A stretch of DNA of 64,000 nt from Palsa-1233 sp965651205 (GTDB lineage Bacteria; Gemmatimonadota; Gemmatimonadetes; Gemmatimonadales; GWC2-71-9): assembly GCA_965651205.1 (NCBI GenBank), contig CBFGRM010000004.1, positions 1 to 64,000 on the forward strand. The letters are read 5' to 3'. A program made the translations under genes and the position numbers. Shown here piece after piece: positions 17,528-25,487 of the stretch. Under the pieces are notes generated by a model. It was given only the letters and a program-made list of their open reading frames with translations, had not been told where the DNA came from and searched no databases. Position 1 is the stretch's first letter; each line of letters starts with the position of its first letter.

Positions 17528-18045
17528 CGGCTTCCGCCGGCCAACTCGTGCTCGGCATCGACCCGGGCACCGCCATCTGCGGGTTCGGCGTGGTGCGGGT
17601 CGGCAGCGATCAGCGCGCAATGCTGGTCGAATGCGGCGTGGTGCGCACTCGAGCCGGCGAACCACTCCCGACACGGCTGCTCACGATTTCCGACTGTGTG
17701 ACCAGCCTGATCGAACGACACCGACCCGATGTGATCGCACTGGAGAATGTCTTCCACGGCAACAACGCCCGCAGCGCACTGGTGCTCGGGCACGCCCGCG
17801 GGGTGGTGATGCTGGCCGCCGCCCGTCACGACATCGCGGTGGCCGAGATCACCCCGGCCGAAGTCAAGCGTGCAATCGGCGGCAGCGGTGCCGCCGGCAA
17901 GGAACAGGTGGCGATGATGGTGACCCGCTTGCTGCGACTGAGCGCCCCGCCGCGCCCTGCCGACGCCGCCGATGGCGTCGCAATCGCACTCACCCACCTG
18001 ATCCGGATGATCCCCAGGCTCCGGCTCGCGGACGCACGGCCGTGA
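17524..18045 (+). CDS. ruvC: Holliday junction resolvase RuvC
   Basis: Endonuclease of the RuvABC complex; cuts Holliday junctions in recombination repair. The RNase H-like fold shows the first catalytic Asp in LGIDPGT, the second acidic residue in VIALENVFHG (Glu), and the C-terminal pair in PADAADGVAIALTH. A GTG at 17548 gives only the start of the first strand and has no ribosome site. A CTG at 17524, overlapping the yebC TGA, stands seven bases after a perfect AGGAGG (17511-17516) and gives 173 residues, the same length as the Escherichia coli protein. I therefore annotate the CTG start. Confidence 0.93.
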   Translation: MTASAGQLVLGIDPGTAICGFGVVRVGSDQRAMLVECGVVRTRAGEPLPTRLLTISDCVTSLIERHRPDVIALENVFHGNNARSALVLGHARGVVMLAAARHDIAVAEITPAEVKRAIGGSGAAGKEQVAMMVTRLLRLSAPPRPADAADGVAIALTHLIRMIPRLRLADARP

Positions 18046-18626
18046 TCGCCACCCTTACCGGTGTGCTGAGCCACCGCGACCCGAGCGGGATCATCCTCGA
18101 CGTGGGCGGAGTGGGATATTTCATCGAGGTGCCGCTCGGGGTGTACGAACGGCTGCCGGCCGCCGGCACCACTGTGGTGCTGCACACCGAGCTGGTGGTG
18201 CGTGAGGACGCCTGGTCGCTGTTCGGCTTCGATACCGCGACCGACCGGGCCATCTTTCGCAGGCTGCTCGGCGCATCGGGTGTGGGGGCACGACTCGCCC
18301 TGGCGATCCTCTCCACGCTCGGAAGCGACCGGGCCGTGGGGGCAATCCGCAACCGCGACCTGGCCACCCTTTCGACCGTGCCGGGCATCGGTCGCAAGAA
18401 GGCCGAGCGGATCGCACTCGAACTCGGCGACCGGCTCGACGATCTCGCCGGCGCAGGCGGCACGGGAGCGGTGAGCTCACCGTCGGCCGATGCGGTGCTG
18501 GCGTTGGTGGGTCTCGGCTTCCAGGCAGCCGCAGCCGAGCAAGCGGTGCGTCGCATCAGCGACGACGGCGAGCGTGACACGGGGGCACTGATCCGTCGGG
18601 CCCTCTCGGACCTTACCAGGACCTGA
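18042..18626 (+). CDS. ruvA: Holliday junction branch migration protein RuvA
   Basis: Junction-binding tetramer that loads RuvB. 194 residues: N-terminal OB fold (IATLTGVLSHRDPSGIILDVGGVGY), two helix-hairpin-helix motifs (LLGASGVGARLALAIL and LSTVPGIGRKKAERIALEL), and a C-terminal three-helix RuvB-contact domain (ADAVLALVGLGFQAAAAEQAV). Starts at GTG 18042, overlapping the ruvC TGA (GTGA). Confidence 0.96.
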   Translation: MIATLTGVLSHRDPSGIILDVGGVGYFIEVPLGVYERLPAAGTTVVLHTELVVREDAWSLFGFDTATDRAIFRRLLGASGVGARLALAILSTLGSDRAVGAIRNRDLATLSTVPGIGRKKAERIALELGDRLDDLAGAGGTGAVSSPSADAVLALVGLGFQAAAAEQAVRRISDDGERDTGALIRRALSDLTRT

Positions 18627-18628
18627 CG

Positions 18629-18814
18629 ATGATCTGGGACACCTCCAAGCCAGCAGTGACCGCCGAGTGGCAGTGCAGTCGCTGCGGCGTGACCAATCGC
18701 AAGTTGGTGGCGCCGGGCACTCGCGAAACGAATGACAAGTGCGTCCACTGCGGCAGTCGGCACATCGTCCGTCCCGGCCTCACGCCGGTGCGCTGGCAGG
18801 CCGAGGCTGCCTGA
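18629..18814 (+). CDS. Small zinc-ribbon protein between ruvA and ruvB
   Basis: A 61-residue protein with two Cys pairs, CSRCG (residues 16-20) and CVHCG (38-42), forming a likely zinc ribbon, plus basic residues between them. It sits tightly between ruvA (2 bases away) and ruvB (1 base away), so it is expressed with them. ruvA and ruvB are usually adjacent. Zinc ribbons of this size often bind nucleic acid or a protein partner; the role here is unknown. Its ATG at 18629 is in frame with a CTG at 18623, but the ATG suffices. Confidence 0.72.
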   Translation: MIWDTSKPAVTAEWQCSRCGVTNRKLVAPGTRETNDKCVHCGSRHIVRPGLTPVRWQAEAA

Positions 18815-18815
18815 C

Positions 18816-19862
18816 GTGAGCGACGCAGGTCGGCGGCTGGAGATCACCACGCCCGACATCCTCCCCGAGGAGGTGTCGAACGATGCCGCACTCAGGCCGT
18901 CACGACTCGACGAGTTCGTGGGCCAGAATCAGGTGCGGCAGTCTCTCCAGATCGCGATCGACGCCGCCCGGGCCCGCGGCGACGCGCTCGATCACGTGCT
19001 GTTCTTCGGCCCACCGGGCCTCGGCAAGACCACCCTGGCGATGCTGATGGCGCGCGAACTCGGCGTGCAGTGCCGGACCACTTCGGGACCGGTGCTCGAA
19101 AAGCCCGGCGACCTGGTGGGCCTGCTCACCGGACTCGCCCACGGCGACATCCTGTTCATCGACGAGATTCATCGCCTCAAGCCGCAACTGGAGGAGTTCC
19201 TCTACCCGGCGATGGAGGACTTCCGCGTCGACGTCCGGCTCTCCGACGGCCCCAACGCACAGACGCTGCCGATGGCGCTCGAGCGATTCACGCTGGTGGG
19301 TGCCACAACCCGCTTCGGGCTGCTCACTCCGCCGATGCGCGCCCGATTCGGCTTGATCGAACGGCTGCACTTCTACTCCGAGGCAGACCTCGCCGGCATC
19401 GTGACCCGAAGCGCCGGAGTACTGGGCGTACCGATCACCGTCGACGGTGCCGCAGAGATCGCACGACGGGCTCGCGGCACGCCACGCGTGGCCAACCGGC
19501 TGCTCAGGCGGGTTCGCGACTACGCCGAAGTGCGTGCCGACGGCGAGATCACCGCCACTGTTGCCGGTGCGGCCCTGGAGCGACTGAATGTCGACCAGTA
19601 CGGGCTCGACGATATGGACATCCGCATCCTCGCCACCATCATCGAGAAGTTCGCCGGCGGCCCAGTGGGCCTCGGCACCATCGCCGCCGCGGTGGGCGAG
19701 GACACCGCCACGCTCGAGGAAGTGTACGAACCGTACCTGATGCAGCAGGGATTCCTGCAGCGCACGGCCCGAGGACGCGTTGCCACGCCGCGCGCCTGGC
19801 AGCGGCTCGGCGTGACCCCGCCGCCCGATGGCAGCGGACAGGGTTCGCTGCTCGATGGCTGA
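18816..19862 (+). CDS. ruvB: Holliday junction helicase RuvB
   Basis: Hexameric AAA+ motor for branch migration. 348 residues: Walker A GPPGLGKTT, Walker B LFIDEIHRL, sensor 1 in LVGATTRFGLL, sensor 2 Arg in GTPRVANRLLRRVRD, and a C-terminal winged helix (GTIAAAVGEDTATLEEVYEPYL). GTG 18816 is the start; it lies one base after the zinc-ribbon stop. Confidence 0.97.
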   Translation: MSDAGRRLEITTPDILPEEVSNDAALRPSRLDEFVGQNQVRQSLQIAIDAARARGDALDHVLFFGPPGLGKTTLAMLMARELGVQCRTTSGPVLEKPGDLVGLLTGLAHGDILFIDEIHRLKPQLEEFLYPAMEDFRVDVRLSDGPNAQTLPMALERFTLVGATTRFGLLTPPMRARFGLIERLHFYSEADLAGIVTRSAGVLGVPITVDGAAEIARRARGTPRVANRLLRRVRDYAEVRADGEITATVAGAALERLNVDQYGLDDMDIRILATIIEKFAGGPVGLGTIAAAVGEDTATLEEVYEPYLMQQGFLQRTARGRVATPRAWQRLGVTPPPDGSGQGSLLDG

Positions 19863-20901
19863 ACGCCACTATGCAACCGCCGACTTCGACTACCCGCTTC
19901 CCGACGCACTGATCGCCCAGACGCCGGCGTCGGTGCGCGATGCCTCGCGAATGCTGGTGGTGCGCCGCGACGAAACAGCGACCCAGCCACTCACCGACGC
20001 AATCTTTGCCGACCTGCCGAAGCTGATTCCGCCCGGCGACCTGCTGGTGTTGAACGCCACCAAGGTGCGCCACGCGCGGCTGCCCGGTCGGCGACCCGGC
20101 GGCGGCCCGGCCGAGGTGCTGCTGCTGCATCCGCTCGACAACGGTGACTGGCTCGCAATGGGGAAGCCGGGTCGCGCACTGCAACCCGGCAAGCGGATCA
20201 TCCTCGATGAAACGGCCAGCATCGAGGTCGTCGCCATCGACGCCGAGGGCTACCGACAGGTTCGATTCACCGGCTGCGATGCCACCGAGGCAATCGACCG
20301 TTTCGGACTGCTGCCACTGCCACCATACATCGATCGCGAACCCGACGACCACGACGAGGCGCGATACCAGACCGTGTACGCATCACGCGAGGGCAGCGTC
20401 GCCGCACCAACTGCGGGCCTGCACTTCACCACCGCGCTGCTCGACCAGCTTCGCAACGCAGGGGTGCGGATCACGGAACTGGATCTCGAGGTCGGCCCGG
20501 GAACCTTCCGGCCGGTGGAGGTCGAGAATCCCGCCGATCACCCGATGCACCGGGAAAACTTCGAGATTCCCGATCACGCAGCATCTGCAGTGAGCGAGAC
20601 ACGACAGCGCGGCGGCGCGGTGTGGGCCGTCGGCACCACGGTGGTGCGCGCGCTGGAGAGCGCCGCCAACGACGACGGCACGGTGCGGGCTGGCCGTGCC
20701 GAGACCCGGCTGATGATCACGCCCGGATATCGATTCCGGGTGGTCGATCACCTGCTCACCAACTTTCACCTGCCGAGGACCACGTTGCTGATGCTGGTGG
20801 CCGCATTCGCCGGCCACTCGCGCACGATGGACGCGTACCGTCACGCGGTGGCCGCCCGCTATCGCTTCTTCAGCTACGGCGACTCGATGTGCATCCTGTG
20901 A
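19855..20901 (+). CDS. queA: S-adenosylmethionine:tRNA ribosyltransferase-isomerase
   Basis: Adds the epoxycyclopentanediol ring to preQ1-tRNA in queuosine synthesis. 348 residues, usual length. Family motifs include FDYPLPDALIAQTP at the start, VLNATKVRHARLPGRR, SVAAPTAGLHFT and LLTNFHLPRTTLLMLVAAFAG, where the substrate-binding residues lie. ATG 19855 overlaps the end of ruvB by 8 bases. Confidence 0.96.
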   Translation: MAERHYATADFDYPLPDALIAQTPASVRDASRMLVVRRDETATQPLTDAIFADLPKLIPPGDLLVLNATKVRHARLPGRRPGGGPAEVLLLHPLDNGDWLAMGKPGRALQPGKRIILDETASIEVVAIDAEGYRQVRFTGCDATEAIDRFGLLPLPPYIDREPDDHDEARYQTVYASREGSVAAPTAGLHFTTALLDQLRNAGVRITELDLEVGPGTFRPVEVENPADHPMHRENFEIPDHAASAVSETRQRGGAVWAVGTTVVRALESAANDDGTVRAGRAETRLMITPGYRFRVVDHLLTNFHLPRTTLLMLVAAFAGHSRTMDAYRHAVAARYRFFSYGDSMCIL

Positions 20902-20942
20902 CCCGACTCTTGTTGCCGGCTTATCCGGCCGGAGCGCGCTGA

Positions 20943-22064
20943 GTGTTCGACTTCCGGTTGGAGGCCACTGATGGTGCGGCGCGCGCCGGCACGCTTGCGC
21001 TGCCACACGGCACCGTGCGGACACCGTGCTTTATGCCGGTGGGCACCCACGGTGCGGTGCGCGGCCTGCATCCCGATGAACTCGAACGGGCCGGCGCCGA
21101 GATCATTCTCGGCAACACCTATCACCTGCACCTGCGACCCGGCGAGGACGTCGTGCGCACCCTCGGTGGACTGCACAAGTTCACCACCTGGTCGCGGCCG
21201 ATCCTCACCGACTCCGGCGGCTTTCAGGTCTTCTCGCTCGCCGGGCTGCGCCGCCTCGACGAGGAAGGCGTGGTGTTCACCTCGCACATCGACGGCAGCA
21301 CCCGCCTGCTGACCCCCGAACGCTCGATGGAGATCCAGGCAGCACTCGGTTCCGACGTGGCGATGGCGTTCGACCACTTGCCGCCAGGGCAGTCCAGCCA
21401 CGACGATGCCCGTGTCGCGATGGAGCGGACACTGCGCTGGTTGGAGCGCTCGCGCGACCGGCACGCCGAGCTGGTGGCCAGTGATGGCACCCGGCAGACA
21501 CTCTGGCCGATCGTCCAGGGCGGTGTCCACGACGACCTGCGGCGAGCCTCATTGGAGGGGATCCTGGCGCGCGGCGACTGGACCGGTATCGCGGTGGGCG
21601 GGCTGTCGGTGGGCGAACCCAAGCCGGTGATGCAGCGCGTGCTCGAGGGCCTGGAGCCCCATCTTCCGACCGACCTGCCCCGTTATCTTATGGGTGTGGG
21701 CTTTCCCGACGACCTGATCGCCGGGATCGCACGTGGCATCGACCTTTTCGACTGTGTCGCAGCCACCCGCAACGGCCGCCACGGCAGCGCCTGGACCGCC
21801 GATGGCAAGGTGCAGGTGCGCGGTGCCAGACTGCGGCTCGACGACGGACCGCTCGACCCGACCTGCGACTGCGAGGCCTGCACCAGGTTTTCCCGGGGCT
21901 ACCTCCGCCACCTGTTCGTGGTCGAGGAACAACTGGGCCAGCGGCTGGTCTCGATCCACAACATCCGCTTCCTGATCCGCATCGCCGAGCAGGCGAGGGC
22001 GCAGGTTTTCGCCGGAAGCTTCACGCAATGGGCCGAGCAATGGCTGGCCCGCTACCACCAGTGA
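20943..22064 (+). CDS. tgt: tRNA-guanine transglycosylase
   Basis: Exchanges guanine-34 for preQ1 in the GUN anticodons. 373 residues, TIM barrel: catalytic Asp in LTDSGGFQVFSL, second Asp in DLFDCVAATRNGRHG, and the zinc site C-x-C-x2-C (CDCEAC) followed by the His in YLRHLF. GTG 20943 gives the usual N-terminus. TTT and CTT are used before ATG at 21030 and 21687 although TTC and CTC/CTG dominate elsewhere. Confidence 0.97.
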   Translation: MFDFRLEATDGAARAGTLALPHGTVRTPCFMPVGTHGAVRGLHPDELERAGAEIILGNTYHLHLRPGEDVVRTLGGLHKFTTWSRPILTDSGGFQVFSLAGLRRLDEEGVVFTSHIDGSTRLLTPERSMEIQAALGSDVAMAFDHLPPGQSSHDDARVAMERTLRWLERSRDRHAELVASDGTRQTLWPIVQGGVHDDLRRASLEGILARGDWTGIAVGGLSVGEPKPVMQRVLEGLEPHLPTDLPRYLMGVGFPDDLIAGIARGIDLFDCVAATRNGRHGSAWTADGKVQVRGARLRLDDGPLDPTCDCEACTRFSRGYLRHLFVVEEQLGQRLVSIHNIRFLIRIAEQARAQVFAGSFTQWAEQWLARYHQ

Positions 22065-22075
22065 GAGGGTGACCG

Positions 22076-22363
22076 ATGGGCAACAACGGAATGATGATCC
22101 TGCTGCTCCAGTTCCTGGCCATCGGCCTGGTGTTCTACTTCCTGATCATCCGGCCGCAGGGCAAGGCACGCGCACGCGCCGCCGAGATGCTCGCAGCAAT
22201 CAAGAAGGGTGACGAGATCACCACCGCCGGTGGCATCGTCGGCAAGGTCAAGGAGGTCAAGGATCATCTGCTGGTGATCGAGAGCGGCACCACATCGCTG
22301 GTGGTGGAGCGCAGCCGGATCATCCGGGTGGGCGACACGGCCACGCCGGGAGTGCTCAACTGA
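22076..22363 (+). CDS. yajC: Preprotein translocase accessory subunit YajC
   Basis: Single-pass membrane protein of the SecDF-YajC complex. 95 residues: one membrane helix (residues about 6-24, ILLLQFLAIGLVFYFLII), then RPQGKARARA, and the conserved cytosolic part KKGDEITTAGGIVGKV. Next to tgt as in most bacteria; the def gene begins inside its stop codon. No secD or secF follow, which is less common. Confidence 0.95.
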   Translation: MGNNGMMILLLQFLAIGLVFYFLIIRPQGKARARAAEMLAAIKKGDEITTAGGIVGKVKEVKDHLLVIESGTTSLVVERSRIIRVGDTATPGVLN

Positions 22364-22902
22364 TGGCGATCCTGCCGATCCACGTGCTTGGCTCCCCGGT
22401 GCTCCGGGAGGAGGCAGTGGAAGTCACTGCATTCGACGACGAGCTGCGCACGCTCGTTGCCGATATGTACGAGACGATGGACACGGCACTCGGCATCGGG
22501 CTGGCCGCCAACCAGGTCGGCATCGCCCGTCGCATCGCGGTGATCGACGCCGAGGAACAGCGTTTCGCGATGATCAACCCGCGCCTGCTCGAAAAGAGCC
22601 GCACCACCGCGACTGCCGACGAAGGCTGCCTCTCCATTCCCGACCTGTACGGCGAAATCACCCGGCCCGAATCCGTGGTGCTGGAGGCGGAAGACGAGCA
22701 CGGCAACACTTTCCGCAAGGAGCTCACCGGGCTCCTGGCTCGCGCGGTGCAGCACGAGATCGACCACCTCGACGGAAAGATGTTCATCGACTACTTCTCG
22801 CCGCTCAAGCGCCAGTCGGCGGTTCGTCGCTGGAAGAAGGAACACCACGGTGAACCCCTCACCTGGACTCCCTCGCCCGAGGAGTCGGAAGCGGTCGACT
22901 GA
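22363..22902 (+). CDS. def: Peptide deformylase
   Basis: Removes the N-formyl group from nascent chains. 179 residues with all three catalytic motifs: GIGLAANQVG, EGCLSIP (metal Cys) and HEIDHLDG (two metal His and catalytic Glu). Overlaps yajC by one base and fmt by one base, so translation is coupled. The C-terminus is extended by about ten residues (EEPL..PEESE) compared with the short form. Confidence 0.97.
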   Translation: MAILPIHVLGSPVLREEAVEVTAFDDELRTLVADMYETMDTALGIGLAANQVGIARRIAVIDAEEQRFAMINPRLLEKSRTTATADEGCLSIPDLYGEITRPESVVLEAEDEHGNTFRKELTGLLARAVQHEIDHLDGKMFIDYFSPLKRQSAVRRWKKEHHGEPLTWTPSPEESEAVD

Positions 22903-23828
22903 TGCGGGTGGTCTTCTTCGGAACCCCCGACTTCGCAGTCCCGACCCTGGAAGCACTGCTCGCAGCCGGTGTCACGGTGGCCGCAGTGGTGACCCAACCT
23001 GATCGCCCGCGCACCCGCTCGCATTCGACGCTGCTGCCATCGCCGGTAAAGCAGTGCGCCGTTGCAGCCGGTATTCCGGTGCTGCAGCCCGAGCGTCCCC
23101 GGGGCGCGGCATTCCTCTCCGAAATCGCGGCACTCGAAGTCGATCTCGGGGTCGTCGTGGCGTACGGGCATATCCTCCGGCCCGATCTGCTGGCGATTCC
23201 GCGACTCGGGATGGTCAACGTGCACGCGTCACTGCTGCCGCGCTGGCGCGGTGCGGCACCGATCCACTGGGCGATCCTGGCGGGCGACCGCGAGACCGGT
23301 GTGTCGGTGATGCGGATGGAGGCGGGACTCGACTCGGGACCGGTGTGGCACGCGGTGCGCACCCGGATCGACGACGACACCACCGCCGGCGAACTGTTCG
23401 TGCGCCTCGGCGAACTCGGTGGCGAGGCGTTGGTAAGCGCGCTGCCGATGATCACTTCGGGTGTCGAGCCGACCGAGCAGGATGGCGCACTGGTGACCCT
23501 GGCACCCAAGGTGGACCGCGACACGGCTCGGATCATATGGCAGCAGCAGGCCGGGGCCGTGTCCTGCCGGATCCGCGCGATGGATCCCGCGCCTGGCGCG
23601 TGGACGACATTCGACGGCCAGCCGTACAAGCTGTTCGGGCCAACGGTGCCCGGCGATCCGGCCAGTGCAGCTCCCGGCACCATCGTCGCCACAACCGGGC
23701 GACTGGCGATTGCTTGTGGCGACGGCGTGGTCGAGGTGACGGAAGTGCAGCCTGCCGGCAAGAAGCGACTGGCAGTTGCTCAATGGCTGCACGGCATCGC
23801 GGACCCGCGCGGTGGTCGCTTCGAGTGA
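22902..23828 (+). CDS. fmt: Methionyl-tRNA formyltransferase
   Basis: Formylates initiator Met-tRNA. 308 residues: N-terminal formyltransferase fold with FFGTPDFAVPTL at the start and NVHASLLPRWRGAAPIHWAI, containing the folate/catalytic Asn-x-His signature, plus the C-terminal OB-like tRNA domain from about 205. Paired with def, as is common. Confidence 0.97.
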   Translation: MRVVFFGTPDFAVPTLEALLAAGVTVAAVVTQPDRPRTRSHSTLLPSPVKQCAVAAGIPVLQPERPRGAAFLSEIAALEVDLGVVVAYGHILRPDLLAIPRLGMVNVHASLLPRWRGAAPIHWAILAGDRETGVSVMRMEAGLDSGPVWHAVRTRIDDDTTAGELFVRLGELGGEALVSALPMITSGVEPTEQDGALVTLAPKVDRDTARIIWQQQAGAVSCRIRAMDPAPGAWTTFDGQPYKLFGPTVPGDPASAAPGTIVATTGRLAIACGDGVVEVTEVQPAGKKRLAVAQWLHGIADPRGGRFE

Positions 23829-24451
23829 GCCATCTGCCGCGCGTGCTCGGCTATCTCGACGCGTCGATGGCGTCGCGCGACCGGCTCGATGCCGACCTTG
23901 CATCGTTCGCAACGGCCGGCAGTGAAGTTGCCATCGTGGCCCGGCATCCGGGTGCCACCGCCGAACAGCTCTCGCAACTCACGCTTCGGGCGGTGGCCGC
24001 TGCCCATCGGAGCCGCGCCAGCGTGTACACCAGCGGACGCAGTGACATCGCACGCGCCTGCCGCGCCGACGGAGTGGTGCTCCGGCGCGACGACCTGCCG
24101 GCCTCCGAGATGTCGTCAGGCCTGGTCACCCTGGCTGCGGTTCACTCGCTGGCAGAGGCACAGCAGGCCGCGCGGGAAGGTGTCCAGGCGTTGATCGTCG
24201 GAACAATCTGGCCCAGCGCGTCCCATCCCGGCCGCCCGGGTGCCGGACTCGAATTGGTGAGCGCTGTTGCAGCACTCGACCTGCCGGTGTTTGCCATCGG
24301 CGGCGTCACCCCCGAGCGGGCCGGCCAGGCCGTCGCAGCCGGAGCGTGGGGGGTTGCGGCGATCGGTTCGATCTGGCACGACGAGGAGCCCGGCACGGCG
24401 GCAATCGCGCTGCTAAAATCGATCCGCAAAGCGACTAGATTTGGGGACTGA
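23825..24451 (+). CDS. thiE: Thiamine phosphate synthase-like protein (ThiE/TenI)
   Basis: A 208-residue TIM-barrel of the ThiE/TenI family. ThiE joins the thiazole and pyrimidine moieties; TenI relatives aromatise the thiazole. Visible are the Ser/His phosphate sites GTIWPSASHPGRPGAG and FAIGGVTPERAGQAVAAGAWGVAAIGSIW at the C-terminus. The first conserved Arg-containing strand (usual QLR-type) is poorly matched, so a TenI role cannot be excluded. GTG 23825 overlaps the fmt stop (GTGA). Followed by thiS and thiG. Confidence 0.8.
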   Translation: MSHLPRVLGYLDASMASRDRLDADLASFATAGSEVAIVARHPGATAEQLSQLTLRAVAAAHRSRASVYTSGRSDIARACRADGVVLRRDDLPASEMSSGLVTLAAVHSLAEAQQAAREGVQALIVGTIWPSASHPGRPGAGLELVSAVAALDLPVFAIGGVTPERAGQAVAAGAWGVAAIGSIWHDEEPGTAAIALLKSIRKATRFGD

Positions 24452-24520
24452 CGCGATGGCCCGACCGGAGGTGCCGATTGCCCCGGAACGCCACGCATCC
24501 CGAAGCAGGTGAGGTACGAT

Positions 24521-24721
24521 GTGCAGTTGACGATCAATGGCAATCTCCGCGAAGTGGCGGACCCCGGCACGGTGGAGCAGTTGCTCGCCGAGCTGGAGCT
24601 CGACCCCCGCGCCGTCGTGGTCGAACTCAACCGCGAAATCATCCGGCGTCCGGCCATTGCCGCCACCCGGATTCACGATGGCGACGTGGTGGAAATCGTC
24701 CACTTCGTCGGAGGGGGTTGA
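24521..24721 (+). CDS. thiS: Sulfur carrier protein ThiS
   Basis: A 66-residue ubiquitin-like carrier whose C-terminal Gly-Gly is adenylated by ThiF and charged with sulfur for thiazole synthesis. Its tail VEIVHFVGGG is characteristic (three Gly here). GTG 24521 is preferred to GTG 24509 because AGGTGAGG lies six to seven bases before it and the protein then begins at the first beta strand (QLTINGN). No thiF or thiazole-phosphate partner other than thiG is in the window. Confidence 0.88.
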   Translation: MQLTINGNLREVADPGTVEQLLAELELDPRAVVVELNREIIRRPAIAATRIHDGDVVEIVHFVGGG

Positions 24722-24722
24722 T

Positions 24723-25487
24723 ATGCTGGAAATCGGTGGAGTCACTTTCCGCTCGCGGTTGCTGGTCGGCACCGGCAAGTACCGCAGCAACGAGGAGATG
24801 GTCGAGGCGATCGATGCCTCGGGTGCCGAGGTCGTCACCGTTGCGGTGCGACGCGTGTCGCTCGATCGCAGCGATGCCAGCGGCATCCTGCATCACCTCA
24901 GTCCCGACAAGTATTTCCTGCTCAGCAACACCGCCGGCTGCTACAGCGCCGACGAGGCGATTCGCTACGCCCGGCTGGCGCGCGAGGCCGGCTTCAACGA
25001 CTTCATCAAGCTCGAGGTGATCGGCGACCGCGAAACGCTGCTGCCCGACACCGCCGGCCTGCTCGAAGCGACCCGGGTCCTTGCGGCCGAGGGCTTCAAG
25101 GTGATGGCCTACACCAACGACGACCTGATCACCGCGCTCCGGCTGGAGGATGCCGGTGCGGTCGCGGTGATGCCACTGGCATCCCCGATCGGTTCCGGGC
25201 TGGGGCTGATCAACCCGTTCTTCATTCGCACCATCAAGGCCAGACTGTCGGTGCCGGTGATCGTCGATGCCGGTGTCGGCACCGCGTCGGACGCCTGCCT
25301 GGTTATGGAGCAGGGCGTCGACGGCATCCTGATGAACACCGCGCTCGCCGAGGCCACCGAGCCGGTGCGAATGGCGCACGCGATGCGGCTTGCGGTCGAG
25401 GCCGGTCGCGAGGCCTACCTGGCCGGTCGGATGCCGCGTCGCGAGGTCGCGGTCCCGTCGTCACCCGTTGCCGGGATGCTCGGCTGA
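24723..25487 (+). CDS. thiG: Thiazole synthase ThiG
   Basis: Forms the thiazole phosphate from DXP, ThiS-thiocarboxylate and dehydroglycine. 254 residues, TIM barrel: FRSRLLVGTGKYRS at the start, the Schiff-base Lys in FIKLEVIGD, PLASPIGSGLGL and VPVIVDAGVGTASDACLVMEQGVDGILMNTAL as the phosphate site. The ATG follows the thiS stop by one base. V-M at 25302-25307 uses GTT, not GTC or GTG, before ATG. Confidence 0.96.
   Translation: MLEIGGVTFRSRLLVGTGKYRSNEEMVEAIDASGAEVVTVAVRRVSLDRSDASGILHHLSPDKYFLLSNTAGCYSADEAIRYARLAREAGFNDFIKLEVIGDRETLLPDTAGLLEATRVLAAEGFKVMAYTNDDLITALRLEDAGAVAVMPLASPIGSGLGLINPFFIRTIKARLSVPVIVDAGVGTASDACLVMEQGVDGILMNTALAEATEPVRMAHAMRLAVEAGREAYLAGRMPRREVAVPSSPVAGMLG

Noticed and set aside
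17548..18045. RuvC starting at GTG 17548
   Set aside because: No ribosome site lies before this GTG, and the first residues would be missing; the CTG at 17524 has a perfect AGGAGG at the right distance.
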